NCBI GenBank assembly: GCA_001820675.1
Contig: MHQO01000024.1
Coordinates: 1 to 7,415 of the forward strand
DNA: 7,415 nt
DNA from: Candidatus Sungbacteria bacterium RIFCSPLOWO2_01_FULL_47_10
Lineage (GTDB): Bacteria > Patescibacteriota > Minisyncoccia > Sungbacterales > GWA2-42-14
Reading direction: 5' to 3'
The notes under the pieces were generated by a model. That model was given only the letters and a program-made list of their open reading frames with translations, did not search any database and was not told where the DNA came from. The translations under genes were made by a program, and so were the position numbers. Below, in pieces: positions 1-6,755 of this stretch (positions within the stretch are counted from its first letter, which is position 1; each line of letters opens with the position of its first letter).

Positions 1-480
1 AACGATAATTCGGGGGAATGCGGTGATGAGAACATCCATGTGATCGTTTGGATCCTCAGGGGGCGTGATGATTTCATAATCGTAATACACCTGATCAATC
101 GGAAAAGGAATGTTTCCCTCTATTTCCCAGCGAACGGCCGCCGCTATGTCTTCTTGTTTCAGTTTGGGAAGCTGTATCACCCTAACAAAGCTTTTTTCTT
201 CGGGAAGGGATGCAACAACAAAACGCTCTTCAATTTTTTTTCCTTGAGGATTTTTTAGCCCCCCTTTTAATATTTTCGAGAGTTCTTCTTCTTTTTTGAT
301 TTCGCCAAGTTCAACGATACCGGTCGGTATGGCGATTTCTCCGAAATAATCGATTTTTTTTTCTGCAGACCCGTTTCCGCCGCCCGCCTTGAGGAATTTA
401 ACAGTAAGATCGGAAACATCCAGCCCGAAAAAAGGCGGATGGATCATTTGATTAAGGTGATTTGAAACAAAGCGCAACAC
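1..480 (-). CDS. pilM: PilM, type IV pilus inner-membrane assembly ATPase-fold protein (5' part, runs off window)
   Basis: The minus-strand frame is open from a stop at 496-498 to the window edge (160 codons from GTG 480). The N-terminus has the actin-like first motif FGLDVSDLTVKFLKA, and further on SLPEEKSFVRVIQLPKL, AVRWEIEGNIPFPIDQVYYD and a strand ending DVLITAFP, which is the order seen in PilM proteins. PilM is a cytoplasmic actin-fold protein that binds the N-terminal tail of PilN and links the PilN/PilO alignment complex to PilB and PilC. The start is uncertain: GTG 480, TTG 477 and ATG 447 are in frame and none has a Shine-Dalgarno site. I prefer GTG 480, because a short tail before the GLD motif is common in related PilM proteins and a shared leader element ends 6 bases upstream. 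The C-terminal half and, by expectation, pilN and pilO lie beyond the left edge. Confidence 0.88.
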   Translation of the reverse strand, partial: MLRFVSNHLNQMIHPPFFGLDVSDLTVKFLKAGGGNGSAEKKIDYFGEIAIPTGIVELGEIKKEEELSKILKGGLKNPQGKKIEERFVVASLPEEKSFVRVIQLPKLKQEDIAAAVRWEIEGNIPFPIDQVYYDYEIITPPEDPNDHMDVLITAFPRIIV

Positions 481-486
481 GTTTTG

Positions 487-504
487 GATTGTTGGTTATC
501 GGTT
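487..504 (-). repeat. Leader repeat copy 1 (AACCG-nn-AACCAACAATC) before pilM
   Basis: On the minus strand these 18 bases match 16 of 18 with 6760-6777 in front of pilB. The two differ only at the central dinucleotide (AT here, GC there, read on the plus strand). The copy ends 6 bases before GTG 480; the pilB copy ends 4 bases before ATG 6755. The shared position suggests a leader or regulatory element, or an intergenic repeat inserted in the same relation to both genes. Confidence 0.6.
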
Positions 505-519
505 ATTGTTTACTATATT

Positions 520-548
520 ATCATACCAACAGTCAAAGTTCTCGCCAA
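520..548 (-). promoter_or_regulatory. Possible sigma70-type promoter for pilM
   Basis: On the minus strand a -35-like TTGGCG (543-548) is followed after 17 bases by TATGAT (520-525). Transcription would start near 513, about 33 bases before GTG 480. It lies in the 114-base gap after pilX, which is consistent with pilM starting a separate transcript, but read-through from pilX is also possible. No convincing terminator is visible in the gap; there is only a 4-bp AGCG-AAA-CGCT hairpin beside the pilX stop with no T run. Confidence 0.35.
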
Positions 549-594
549 CGCAAGGGGCAATCGCCACAGAGCCATATATAATGTAAGCGTTTCG

Positions 595-2019
595 CTATTC
601 CACCTCTTTCCAGCTTGCGATATCATATCCCCCGCCCGGTCCCGAAGAAAAAACAACTTCTTCAAGGCCGGTTTCATACAGAAGTACCGCATTGTTTTTC
701 ATGTGAATAAGGTATGCGGTTGCCTCTTTAAGTCCTGCGTTGTTTTGAAGAAGTATTTCTCCGTGTGCGGCGTAAAGGACTGAATTTGTCGCATTATTTT
801 GAGGAAAAATCGCGGTTTCGTTTCCGCCAAGTTCGGACGAATTATTTTGGGAAATGAAAATGATATAGCTTCCTCCCGATCCCGAACCCATCGTTATCGC
901 GTTGTTTTGGGTAATGATTTTACTTGATGTTATCCTGTCCGAGGGGTTATCGGCAATGAGAACCTCGCTTGATGCGCCGTAGCTCGGCGGAAGCCGCACA
1001 ATGACGTTGTTTTTCAAGTCAATGTCTCCGGCAACCCACACCGGTCCAGTGAGCGTGACATCGGCATCTCCTTGAATGGTAAGATCACAGTCGATCTTGA
1101 GGGGCCCGATGCTGATGGTGATATCGTCGATGACGTACGGGCACGGGCTTGAATGAACACCACCGGCCGCGGCGATATTTTCCCATACGCCGATATCGCT
1201 GTCGCTTATCGGAAGCGGAATATCCGGAAGGTCTTGGGGGGTGGAGGATGTTGCGATAGTAAGCCCGCCGACGGTACTTCCCGTGATTGATGACACATAG
1301 TAGGCGTCTTTTGTTATTGAGCTGTCGATAATGGTGTCGGCATACGCGTTTCGTGCAACGGCACTGTTCGTAATTGCGGTTGACGATGTAGCGTTTAAGT
1401 CGATTACGGCATTTACGATGGTGTGTGCTCTTGCATGCCCGCCGATGCGGGTTTTGGGCTTATTTCCGATAATCTGCGATGTTGAGGATACGAACGCGTC
1501 CCCCGTTATCGCTCCATCATCTTTTAGCGTGATGGTTCCTCCGGCGTGTACGCTTCCGCTTACCGCAGAATTATTTTCCAAAAGAAAACCGCCGCGACCG
1601 ACCTGAACTCCGTAATTAAATGATGCTCCTGCTCCAATGGCCATTGTCGCGCGGACTTTTCGCACCCCCCCTTGAACAGATCCCTGCGTTTCAATTGTTC
1701 GCGTTGAGCCAAGCGATGTTGTTGTGGTCGTCGCAAGGGAGCCGTCAAGAGAGAGCAGTTCATATGTTGAATACGATTTGCCGTTTTTCATACGATAGAT
1801 AACGTCTTCCAGACCGGCTTCTGCGAGAAAATAGCTCCGTTCCGACTGAAGGATGTTTCGCGATGCGGCAGTTTCTCCGAGCGATACGAATGAAAAAGCG
1901 AGAACTCCGGCAGAGCCGATGAACAGCGTAAAAAGAACGATCGTCATCATGGCCTGCCCCGGCAGGAATGAAGAATATCTGTTGCTTCTATTTTTATAAT
2001 TCTGCATTTGTAATTTCAT
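595..2019 (-). CDS. PilX-like pilus assembly protein with repetitive Asn-Asn C-terminal region (474 aa)
   Basis: The N-terminus resembles PilX_N proteins: a short basic segment, then PGQAMMTIVLF and a single hydrophobic helix (residues about 22-47), then a helix ending YFLAEAGLEDVIYRMK, the typical 'AEAGLE' motif of these pilus proteins. There is no Glu at +5 after a Gly, so it is not a canonical class III prepilin; cleavage before Gln22 is possible. Residues about 130-455 are low-complexity and rich in Gly, Ser, Thr, Asn and Ile. An xNN motif recurs at residues 148, 336, 371, 391, 407, 425 and 441, about every 16-20 residues in the last part, which suggests a beta-solenoid. C293 and C311 could form a disulfide. 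At 474 aa it is much longer than the usual PilX (about 200 aa). It follows pilW by 12 bases, so is probably cotranscribed, and may sit at the pilus tip as an adhesin. ATG 2019 is the first start; ATG at 2007 is an alternative. Confidence 0.75.
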   Translation of the reverse strand: MKLQMQNYKNRSNRYSSFLPGQAMMTIVLFTLFIGSAGVLAFSFVSLGETAASRNILQSERSYFLAEAGLEDVIYRMKNGKSYSTYELLSLDGSLATTTTTSLGSTRTIETQGSVQGGVRKVRATMAIGAGASFNYGVQVGRGGFLLENNSAVSGSVHAGGTITLKDDGAITGDAFVSSTSQIIGNKPKTRIGGHARAHTIVNAVIDLNATSSTAITNSAVARNAYADTIIDSSITKDAYYVSSITGSTVGGLTIATSSTPQDLPDIPLPISDSDIGVWENIAAAGGVHSSPCPYVIDDITISIGPLKIDCDLTIQGDADVTLTGPVWVAGDIDLKNNVIVRLPPSYGASSEVLIADNPSDRITSSKIITQNNAITMGSGSGGSYIIFISQNNSSELGGNETAIFPQNNATNSVLYAAHGEILLQNNAGLKEATAYLIHMKNNAVLLYETGLEEVVFSSGPGGGYDIASWKEVE

Positions 2020-2032
2020 AGTATAGTATAGT
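2018..2032 (-). repeat. ACTAT x3 tandem repeat across the pilW stop / pilX start
   Basis: On the minus strand the pentamer ACTAT occurs three times in a row and its last copy supplies the A and T of the pilX ATG (2017-2019). It begins within the pilW TGA stop codon (2032-2034). It fills the whole 12-base gap between the two genes where a ribosome binding site would be expected. Confidence 0.7.
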
Positions 2033-2535
2033 CAATAACTGCCCCGCAGTATTGCCATTCCATAAAAATTTGCCGTTACCGAGTGGCGGGTTGTACTTGC
2101 CTGAAGCGTGAGTTCGATTTTGATCGCACGCGAAGACGATGCATTAATATCGCGGAGCATAAAAGAAGGAACGAGCACATTATTCGAATTCAGCACGATC
2201 GCGGATTCCCCCCCCTTTTTTACATAAAGATTATTTTCGTTTGTGTAAAAATCAAGCACGACCGGCGTCGTGTTTGATGCGGATAGAAACGTATTAAGGC
2301 TTACGTCGCTCGGATTGACGTCAAACGTGCTCGATGCGTTTATCTCCTCCGCCAGACGTATTTCGCGGATGAGTTTCTGCATAATCACATCGGCATTTGT
2401 GCTGATACGGCGCTCAAGACGGATTTTTGAAATAACCGTGTTCGTAATAAGGAGACTATTGATCACAAATACCGAAACCACGACCAAAATTGCCGCGTAG
2501 ATAATTATTTCGATTATTCCGGTTCCTTTTTTCAT
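2032..2535 (-). CDS. PilW/PulJ-like type IV prepilin (167 aa)
   Basis: From ATG 2535 the protein begins MKKG then TGIIEIIIYAAILVVVSVF, a short class III leader with Gly at -1 and Glu at +5 of the mature chain, followed by a hydrophobic helix of about 22 residues. This is the signal processed by prepilin peptidase PilD. A long amphipathic helix follows (residues about 35-65, KIRLERRISTNADVIMQKLIREI), then a beta-rich C-terminal part. Size and the IMQKLIREIR segment resemble PilW/PulJ minor pilins, which help to start the pilus tip complex; the assignment rests on fold type and gene order. Earlier in-frame ATGs at 2571 and 2553 would overlap pilV and put residues before the leader, so I chose 2535, 10 bases after the pilV stop. 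It ends in TGA. No Shine-Dalgarno site is visible, consistent with coupling to pilV. Confidence 0.75.
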   Translation of the reverse strand: MKKGTGIIEIIIYAAILVVVSVFVINSLLITNTVISKIRLERRISTNADVIMQKLIREIRLAEEINASSTFDVNPSDVSLNTFLSASNTTPVVLDFYTNENNLYVKKGGESAIVLNSNNVLVPSFMLRDINASSSRAIKIELTLQASTTRHSVTANFYGMAILRGSY

Positions 2536-2545
2536 GAAGCGCGCA

Positions 2546-3016
2546 TCAGTCATTAAACATATTGGCAACATACGTCCGTATTGTCTCCTCCCGAGCGACG
2601 TTTCGGTAATTCCAACTGACGGTAACGCTCACTTTTTTTGTGTTCGGATCGGCCACCCCTCCCGATTCAACAATATCATCATTGGCATCTCGGTTCGTGT
2701 TTTCAAAGACAATTTTTTGCTGGAATAGTCCGTCAATCAAGGCGGGGGGCGAGGTGGTTGTCACATAGTGATCCGTTTCAAATACGACATAATAATCAGT
2801 ACCGGCATTCAATGGTGCGATGTTCGCAGACCATCCGGAATCTCGGAGAGTTTTCACTGCCTCAACGCCTTCTGATGCAAGAAAAACCGCCTGCAGTCGC
2901 AAGGTGCTGTTTTTGCTAAGGTGAAGGGAATATTGCGCGACCGAACCAAGCGCCAAAAGAATGCTTGAAATGATTGCCGTTCCGATCGCGACTTCAATTA
3001 ACGAAATTCCTTTCAT
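2546..3016 (-). CDS. PilV/PulI-like type IV prepilin (156 aa)
   Basis: From ATG 3016 it starts MKG then ISLIEVAIGTAIISSILLA: Gly at -1, Glu at +5 and a hydrophobic N-terminal helix, the class III prepilin signature. The segment FLASEGVEAVKTLRDSGW (about residues 45-62) is typical of PilV/GspI-like minor pilins, which carry 'A.EG.E....RD' after the helix. The C-terminal region alternates beta-strand-like stretches ending TIRTYVANMF. It would be an inner-membrane minor pilin that joins PilW, PilX and GspH in the tip or priming complex. A TTG at 3034 would extend it by six residues, but this would put CTLVR before the leader, so ATG 3016 is preferred. The 106-base gap upstream is filled with ATTCGTG repeats. 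It ends in TGA. Confidence 0.78.
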   Translation of the reverse strand: MKGISLIEVAIGTAIISSILLALGSVAQYSLHLSKNSTLRLQAVFLASEGVEAVKTLRDSGWSANIAPLNAGTDYYVVFETDHYVTTTSPPALIDGLFQQKIVFENTNRDANDDIVESGGVADPNTKKVSVTVSWNYRNVAREETIRTYVANMFND

Positions 3017-3038
3017 TCTCACTAATGTACACAAATCT

Positions 3039-3122
3039 GGCCACGAATTTCACACACATGATTTCACCACTGACGCGTTTGCTCTTTGTGATATTCGTGC
3101 TTAAATTCGTGCCAATTCGCGA
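3039..3122 (-). repeat. ATTCGTG repeat cluster in the gspH-pilV spacer, with inverted arms
   Basis: CACGAAT/ATTCGTG words lie at 3042-3048, 3093-3099 and 3105-3111, with a near copy (AATTCGCG) at about 3114. GGCCACGAATTT (3039-3050) and AAATTCGTGCC (3103-3113) form an inverted pair differing by one extra C, about 52 bases apart, so the transcript could fold into a hairpin before pilV. The same words recur in front of the response regulator at 7354-7403. Confidence 0.6.
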
Positions 3123-3578
3123 TTAAGGGGCAGTTATCAATCCCGATGAGAAAATTTCAATCATCAAAATCTTATCCTCATTTCTTGCCGAGCGGAGCGT
3201 AATTGTTCCCGTATTCGACGGTTCCCCGGTCAAGCGCCTGAAATAAATTTCGGCCGAAGTCGTTCCCTCAAATCCGACAGAAGAGATTTCGGCAAGAACG
3301 GGGAGGATCGCTTCTTTATTTGAAGCGTCAGAAGGGTTATATCCGTTTCCCATGAAAAGAGTTATCGAAGTTGACGCAAAACGTACCCCGAAAGAAGAAG
3401 CGCTGTCGGATGCAAGAGTTTGAATGCGCGCATTTTTCAGTGTTTGAAATACGATATCGCGCGCGCGAGTCAAGTTGGTTGATTCGCGAAACGAAGACAG
3501 ACCGGCCATGACAATGGCGACAAGAACGCCGACGACGGCGATGGAAATTAAAATTTCCACAATGGTGAATGCTTTCAT
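3123..3578 (-). CDS. GspH/FimT-like pseudopilin (151 aa)
   Basis: The protein starts MKA then FTIVEILISIAVVGVLVAIVMAG: a prepilin signature with Glu at +5 and a hydrophobic helix, but with Ala instead of Gly at -1. A helix with RARDIVFQTLKNARIQTLASDSA follows (about residues 37-60), then a beta-rich domain (FGVRFAS, ITLFMGNGY, AEIYFRRLTGEP, GTITLRS, ILMIEIFSSG). This layout and size match GspH/FimT/FimU minor pseudopilins. FimT proteins of this family bind DNA in competent bacteria, but no basic C-terminal motif is obvious here. It starts 20 bases after the pilC stop. ATG 3578 is the start that gives a minimal leader. No Shine-Dalgarno site is seen. Confidence 0.8.
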   Translation of the reverse strand: MKAFTIVEILISIAVVGVLVAIVMAGLSSFRESTNLTRARDIVFQTLKNARIQTLASDSASSFGVRFASTSITLFMGNGYNPSDASNKEAILPVLAEISSVGFEGTTSAEIYFRRLTGEPSNTGTITLRSARNEDKILMIEIFSSGLITAP

Positions 3579-3598
3579 ATGTATGCATTGGTGAAGAA

Positions 3599-4822
3599 TT
3601 ACAGTCCTCCAAGCCCTCCATATATCGGCTGAATAATCGAAATCGCAAAAAATCCGACCGCACCTCCGATAAAAATCATCAGAAGCGGTTCAATAAGGGT
3701 AGAAAGATTTTTTGTCGCAGTTGTAACTTCGTCTTCATAAAATATTGCAAGGCGCAGGAGCATGCGCGCTATCGTTCCCGTTTCTTCCCCTACTTCGATT
3801 GTTTGCGTGAACATCGGCGGGTAAAGGCGTGGGTGCCGTTTGAGCGTTCCGTTGATGGGTCTGCCTTTTTGTATTTCTTCCGATGCTTGCGCAATGGACC
3901 GGCGATACAGGACGTTCCCGATGACCGACGATGTAATGTCGAGAGATTTTGTGATGGTAACACCCGATGAGATAAGAGAGCTGAATGTGCGGGAAAAACG
4001 CGCAAGGTTGAACTTCAGGATCAGCGGGCCGAATATCGGCATGCGGACAATGATAGTGTCGAATATCTCTTTTCCCCGCGCCGTCTTGACAAGCTTCATG
4101 AACGAAACAACCGTGCCGATAAAGGCGACAAGAAGGATGAGGTAGTGGTGCATGAGAAAATCAGATGAGGAAATCAACATCCGTGTCGTGACGGGAAGCT
4201 CGGTGCCGAGCTCCGAGAATACGTCGGTAAGCGTCGGAACGACATATGTGAGCATGAGGATTGCAATAATGACAAGCACGGAAAGAACGACTGCGGGGTA
4301 AATCATTGCCCCCCGGACGCGGGACCGAAGATCGTAGTCGCGCTTCATCTGTTTTGCGAGCAGGATAAGTGTTTTTTCAAGCCGTCCCGAAATCTCGCCT
4401 GCCGCGATCATGTTTATGAATATGTCTCCGAATATTTTTTTGTGCGGGGTGAGGCTATCGGCGAAACTTTTTCCCTTGGTTACATTTTCAATGATATCGG
4501 AAATGACTTTTTTGAATTGGGAGTTCGTTGTTTGATTCGCCATTGCGTTGAGCGATTTTGTCAGCGAAAGTCCCGCACCAACCATAACCGCGAGGTTACG
4601 GGAGAAGTTTATTTTTTCCACAAGCGACACTCTTCCGAATATCGAAAAAGATCCCGGAACATTAAATCGCCATGCGTTTTTTTGGCGTCCTTTTTCCCAC
4701 GATTCAACAAGCAGGAGATTTTGCGACCGGAGTTTTAACGCAAGTTCCCGTTCTCCCTCCGCGGATTCTTCCCCTTTGGTTTTGTTGCCATCTTTGTTGA
4801 CGGCAGAATACTCAAATAGCAC
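3599..4822 (-). CDS. pilC: PilC/GspF inner-membrane platform protein (407 aa)
   Basis: Starting at GTG 4822 the protein begins MLFEYSAVNKDGNKTKGEESA, as PilC proteins usually do, and its length is normal for the family (about 400 aa). Two T2SF domains are visible at about residues 71-195 and 273-397, with the paired motifs NMIAAGEISGRLEKTL (137-152) and QTIEVGEETGTIARML (340-355). Membrane helices lie at about 174-195, 225-245 and 378-398. PilC sits in the inner membrane, is turned by PilB and passes pilins into the filament. The open frame extends upstream to GTG 4936, but those 38 residues are encoded by repeat DNA, so I reject that start. It follows pilB after a 127-base spacer rich in GTATC/GATAC words and precedes gspH by 20 bases. 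No Shine-Dalgarno site is seen at 4822. Confidence 0.93.
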   Translation of the reverse strand: MLFEYSAVNKDGNKTKGEESAEGERELALKLRSQNLLLVESWEKGRQKNAWRFNVPGSFSIFGRVSLVEKINFSRNLAVMVGAGLSLTKSLNAMANQTTNSQFKKVISDIIENVTKGKSFADSLTPHKKIFGDIFINMIAAGEISGRLEKTLILLAKQMKRDYDLRSRVRGAMIYPAVVLSVLVIIAILMLTYVVPTLTDVFSELGTELPVTTRMLISSSDFLMHHYLILLVAFIGTVVSFMKLVKTARGKEIFDTIIVRMPIFGPLILKFNLARFSRTFSSLISSGVTITKSLDITSSVIGNVLYRRSIAQASEEIQKGRPINGTLKRHPRLYPPMFTQTIEVGEETGTIARMLLRLAIFYEDEVTTATKNLSTLIEPLLMIFIGGAVGFFAISIIQPIYGGLGGL

Positions 4823-4832
4823 GGTATAATTC

Positions 4833-4917
4833 GATACAATCAATATCAAGGAGTATCGCGAAGCGAGTATCAATACGTATCCGATACTTGTTGATACGTA
4901 TAGATATTGATTGATAC
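4833..4917 (-). repeat. GTATC/GATAC repeat and palindrome array in the pilB-pilC spacer
   Basis: GTATC or GATAC occurs seven times: 4833, 4853, 4867, 4877, 4883, 4893 and 4913. The bases 4867-4897 form a palindrome centred on 4882, pairing 13 of 15 positions (outer GTATCAA/TTGATAC, inner GTATC/GATAC). An 11-bp inverted pair, CAATCAATATC (4837-4847) and GATATTGATTG (4903-4913), flanks it. GAGTATC is also repeated directly (4851, 4865). No gene is supported here. Confidence 0.75.
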
Positions 4918-4949
4918 TTTTTGTTATTACTGACACGGTGTCAGCGCGC

Positions 4950-6755
4950 TTACTCGCTTGTTACCCGCATCACTTCTTCAAAGGACGTCATGCCCTGGGC
5001 GACTTTCAGAATTCCGTCTTCGACCATCGAAATCATCCCTTCGTTTTTTGCGGCTTTTTCTATTTCGTCCGCCGTTGCGTTTTGCACGATCAATTTCTTT
5101 ATGTTTTCCGTTACTTCAAGCACCTCTCGGATTCCGATCCTCCCTTTATATCCGTCTTTACACTCGTTACTTTGTTTCGGATGGCCCCATACAATACGCT
5201 CAATACTGTCGGCTGCGCCGATAACCCGTTCGCTTTTTAGAATTTTCGTGACGCGTTCCGGGTCGGAGATCCCCACGAGGTGGGAAAATTCTTCTTCAGC
5301 CAACGGCCGCATTGTCTTTTCCGCGCAGAGCATTCGCACAAGCCGCTGCCCGATGATCGCATTAACGGTGGATGCGATGAGAAACGGTTCAACATTCATA
5401 TCAAGAAGCCGCGGCAGGGCGCCGGATGCGGAGTTTGTGTGCAGAGTGGAAAGAACCAGATGGCCGGTAAGAGCCGCATTGATAGCAAGACTTGCGGTTT
5501 CCGTATCGCGGATTTCTCCCACCATGACGACGTCGGGATCCTGCCGGAGGATTGATCGAAGCCCGTTTGCGAAAGTAAGGCCGATTTCGGGCCGCACTTG
5601 TGTTTGATTGATTCCGGCGATTCTATATTCAATCGGATCTTCAACCGTTACAATATTGACACCCGGTTTATTCAAAATATCGATGAGCGTATAGAGCGTC
5701 GTTGTTTTGCCCGAACCCGTGGGGCCGGTGGCAAGAATCATTCCGGTCGTTCTGCGTATGTTTTTATGGAGTACTTCCAGATCGTGCGAGTTGAAACCGA
5801 GCGTTTCAAGAGTGAATCCCTTTGACGCTTCGGGCAGAAGGCGCATAACGATTTTTTCGCCGTCGAACACCGGCATGATGGATACGCGGAATGCTATTTT
5901 GTATTCGGGCGTTTCTATTTTAAACCGACCGTCTTGAGGCAGTCGATGCTCGTCGAGCTTTAAGTTCGACATGACCTTGATGCGCGCAACGACCCCGGGA
6001 GCGACCTGCTTCGGGAGAGTCATGGCTTGGCGCAGTATCCCGTCAATGCGGTAGCGGACCGTGACGTCCCGTTCCGTGGGTTCGATATGAATATCCGATG
6101 AATCCTGAAGAATGGCGTGGCGGAGAAGCGTGTCCACGATTTTAATGATCGGCAGATCTTCCGCCATTTTTTTGAGTTCTTCCGTGTCGCCTGCTTCCTC
6201 GCCGTCTCCTTTTTCGTGGATGAATTCAAGCGTTTCATCAACCTCTTTTTTTATGATTTCTCCGAATTCCGCCTGAAGCGTTTTTTGGTACTGTTTTAGG
6301 ACATTTTTAATACCTTTTTCCGTTGTAAGGCGCGGAAGGATGTGCAGGCCTGATTTTTTTTTGATGAACTCGATCGTCTGGATATCTTCCGGATCCAGCA
6401 TGGCGACCTGAAGGTCGTTTCCGGTTTTTTTGAAGGCAATGATGCTGTGTTTTCGCGCAATGCTCTCGGGAATAATGTTCAGCACTTTTGGGTCGATTAC
6501 GTCTTTTTCGAGATTAAGAAAAGGAACGCCGAGGATATATGCCTCAAGCCGCCGCAGGTCCTCCTCTTCCATAAGTTTTTTTTCAAGAAGAACATCGCCG
6601 AGCGGCCTGTCTTTTTTGTCTGCCTCTTCAAGCGCTTGGTCAAGATCGTCTTTTTTCAGAAGTTCGCTGTCGAGGATGAATACCTTGAGTTGTTCGTTGG
6701 AAACTCTCAATGAACCTATAACCCGCAAACCACAACCCACAACAAATGACGGCAT
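4950..6755 (-). CDS. pilB: PilB/GspE-type pilus assembly ATPase (601 aa from ATG 6755)
   Basis: This is a secretion ATPase that powers pilus extension at the cytoplasmic face through PilC. In order: an MshEN/GspE_N-like N-terminal domain (about 20-155, with LGDVLLEKKLMEEEDL and LGVPFLNLEKDVID), then a linker, then the ATPase domain with the DIHIEP segment (221-226), Walker A GPTGSGKTTT (344-353), Asp box VEDPIEY (371-377), Walker B DVVMVGEIRD (408-417) and His box GHLVLSTLHTN (431-441). Near the end GYKGRIGIREVLEV (535-548) is the usual C-terminal motif. Only one Cys (C477, C532) remains of each CxxC pair that binds zinc in most PilB proteins. The start is uncertain: residues 1-14 are encoded by repeat-like DNA, and TTG 6710 (LRVSNEQLKVF) would give the N-terminus typical of relatives. 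It heads the pilus block, about 213 bases after the response regulator. Confidence 0.93.
   Translation of the reverse strand: MPSFVVGCGLRVIGSLRVSNEQLKVFILDSELLKKDDLDQALEEADKKDRPLGDVLLEKKLMEEEDLRRLEAYILGVPFLNLEKDVIDPKVLNIIPESIARKHSIIAFKKTGNDLQVAMLDPEDIQTIEFIKKKSGLHILPRLTTEKGIKNVLKQYQKTLQAEFGEIIKKEVDETLEFIHEKGDGEEAGDTEELKKMAEDLPIIKIVDTLLRHAILQDSSDIHIEPTERDVTVRYRIDGILRQAMTLPKQVAPGVVARIKVMSNLKLDEHRLPQDGRFKIETPEYKIAFRVSIMPVFDGEKIVMRLLPEASKGFTLETLGFNSHDLEVLHKNIRRTTGMILATGPTGSGKTTTLYTLIDILNKPGVNIVTVEDPIEYRIAGINQTQVRPEIGLTFANGLRSILRQDPDVVMVGEIRDTETASLAINAALTGHLVLSTLHTNSASGALPRLLDMNVEPFLIASTVNAIIGQRLVRMLCAEKTMRPLAEEEFSHLVGISDPERVTKILKSERVIGAADSIERIVWGHPKQSNECKDGYKGRIGIREVLEVTENIKKLIVQNATADEIEKAAKNEGMISMVEDGILKVAQGMTSFEEVMRVTSE

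Noticed and set aside
484..783. 99-codon plus-strand frame over the pilX end and the pilM leader
   Set aside because: It is antisense to the C-terminus of PilX and to the repeat and promoter region; no motif or ribosome binding site.
2032..2548. Alternative genetic code with TGA as Gly
   Set aside because: pilV and pilW end at TGA where homologous proteins are expected to end, and Gly is encoded by GGN throughout.
2536..2571. Upstream ATG starts for the PilW-like gene (2571, 2553)
   Set aside because: They overlap pilV and place hydrophobic and acidic residues before the short MKKG leader typical of prepilins.
4823..4849. Promoter for pilC (TTGATA, 15-base spacer, TATACC)
   Set aside because: The -10 would touch the GTG start codon and the spacer is short; the match is explained by the AT-rich repeat words.
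4833..4917. CRISPR array in the pilB-pilC spacer
   Set aside because: The units are 5-base words in both orientations, with no uniform repeat and spacer lengths.
4823..4936. 38-residue N-terminal extension of PilC from GTG 4936
   Set aside because: It is encoded by the GTATC/GATAC repeat array, has no resemblance to PilC, and MLFEYSAVNKDG from GTG 4822 is the normal PilC start.
4921..5607. 228-codon open frame on the plus strand inside pilB
   Set aside because: It is antisense to conserved ATPase motifs of PilB, has no recognisable domain and looks like a shadow of the minus-strand codon pattern.
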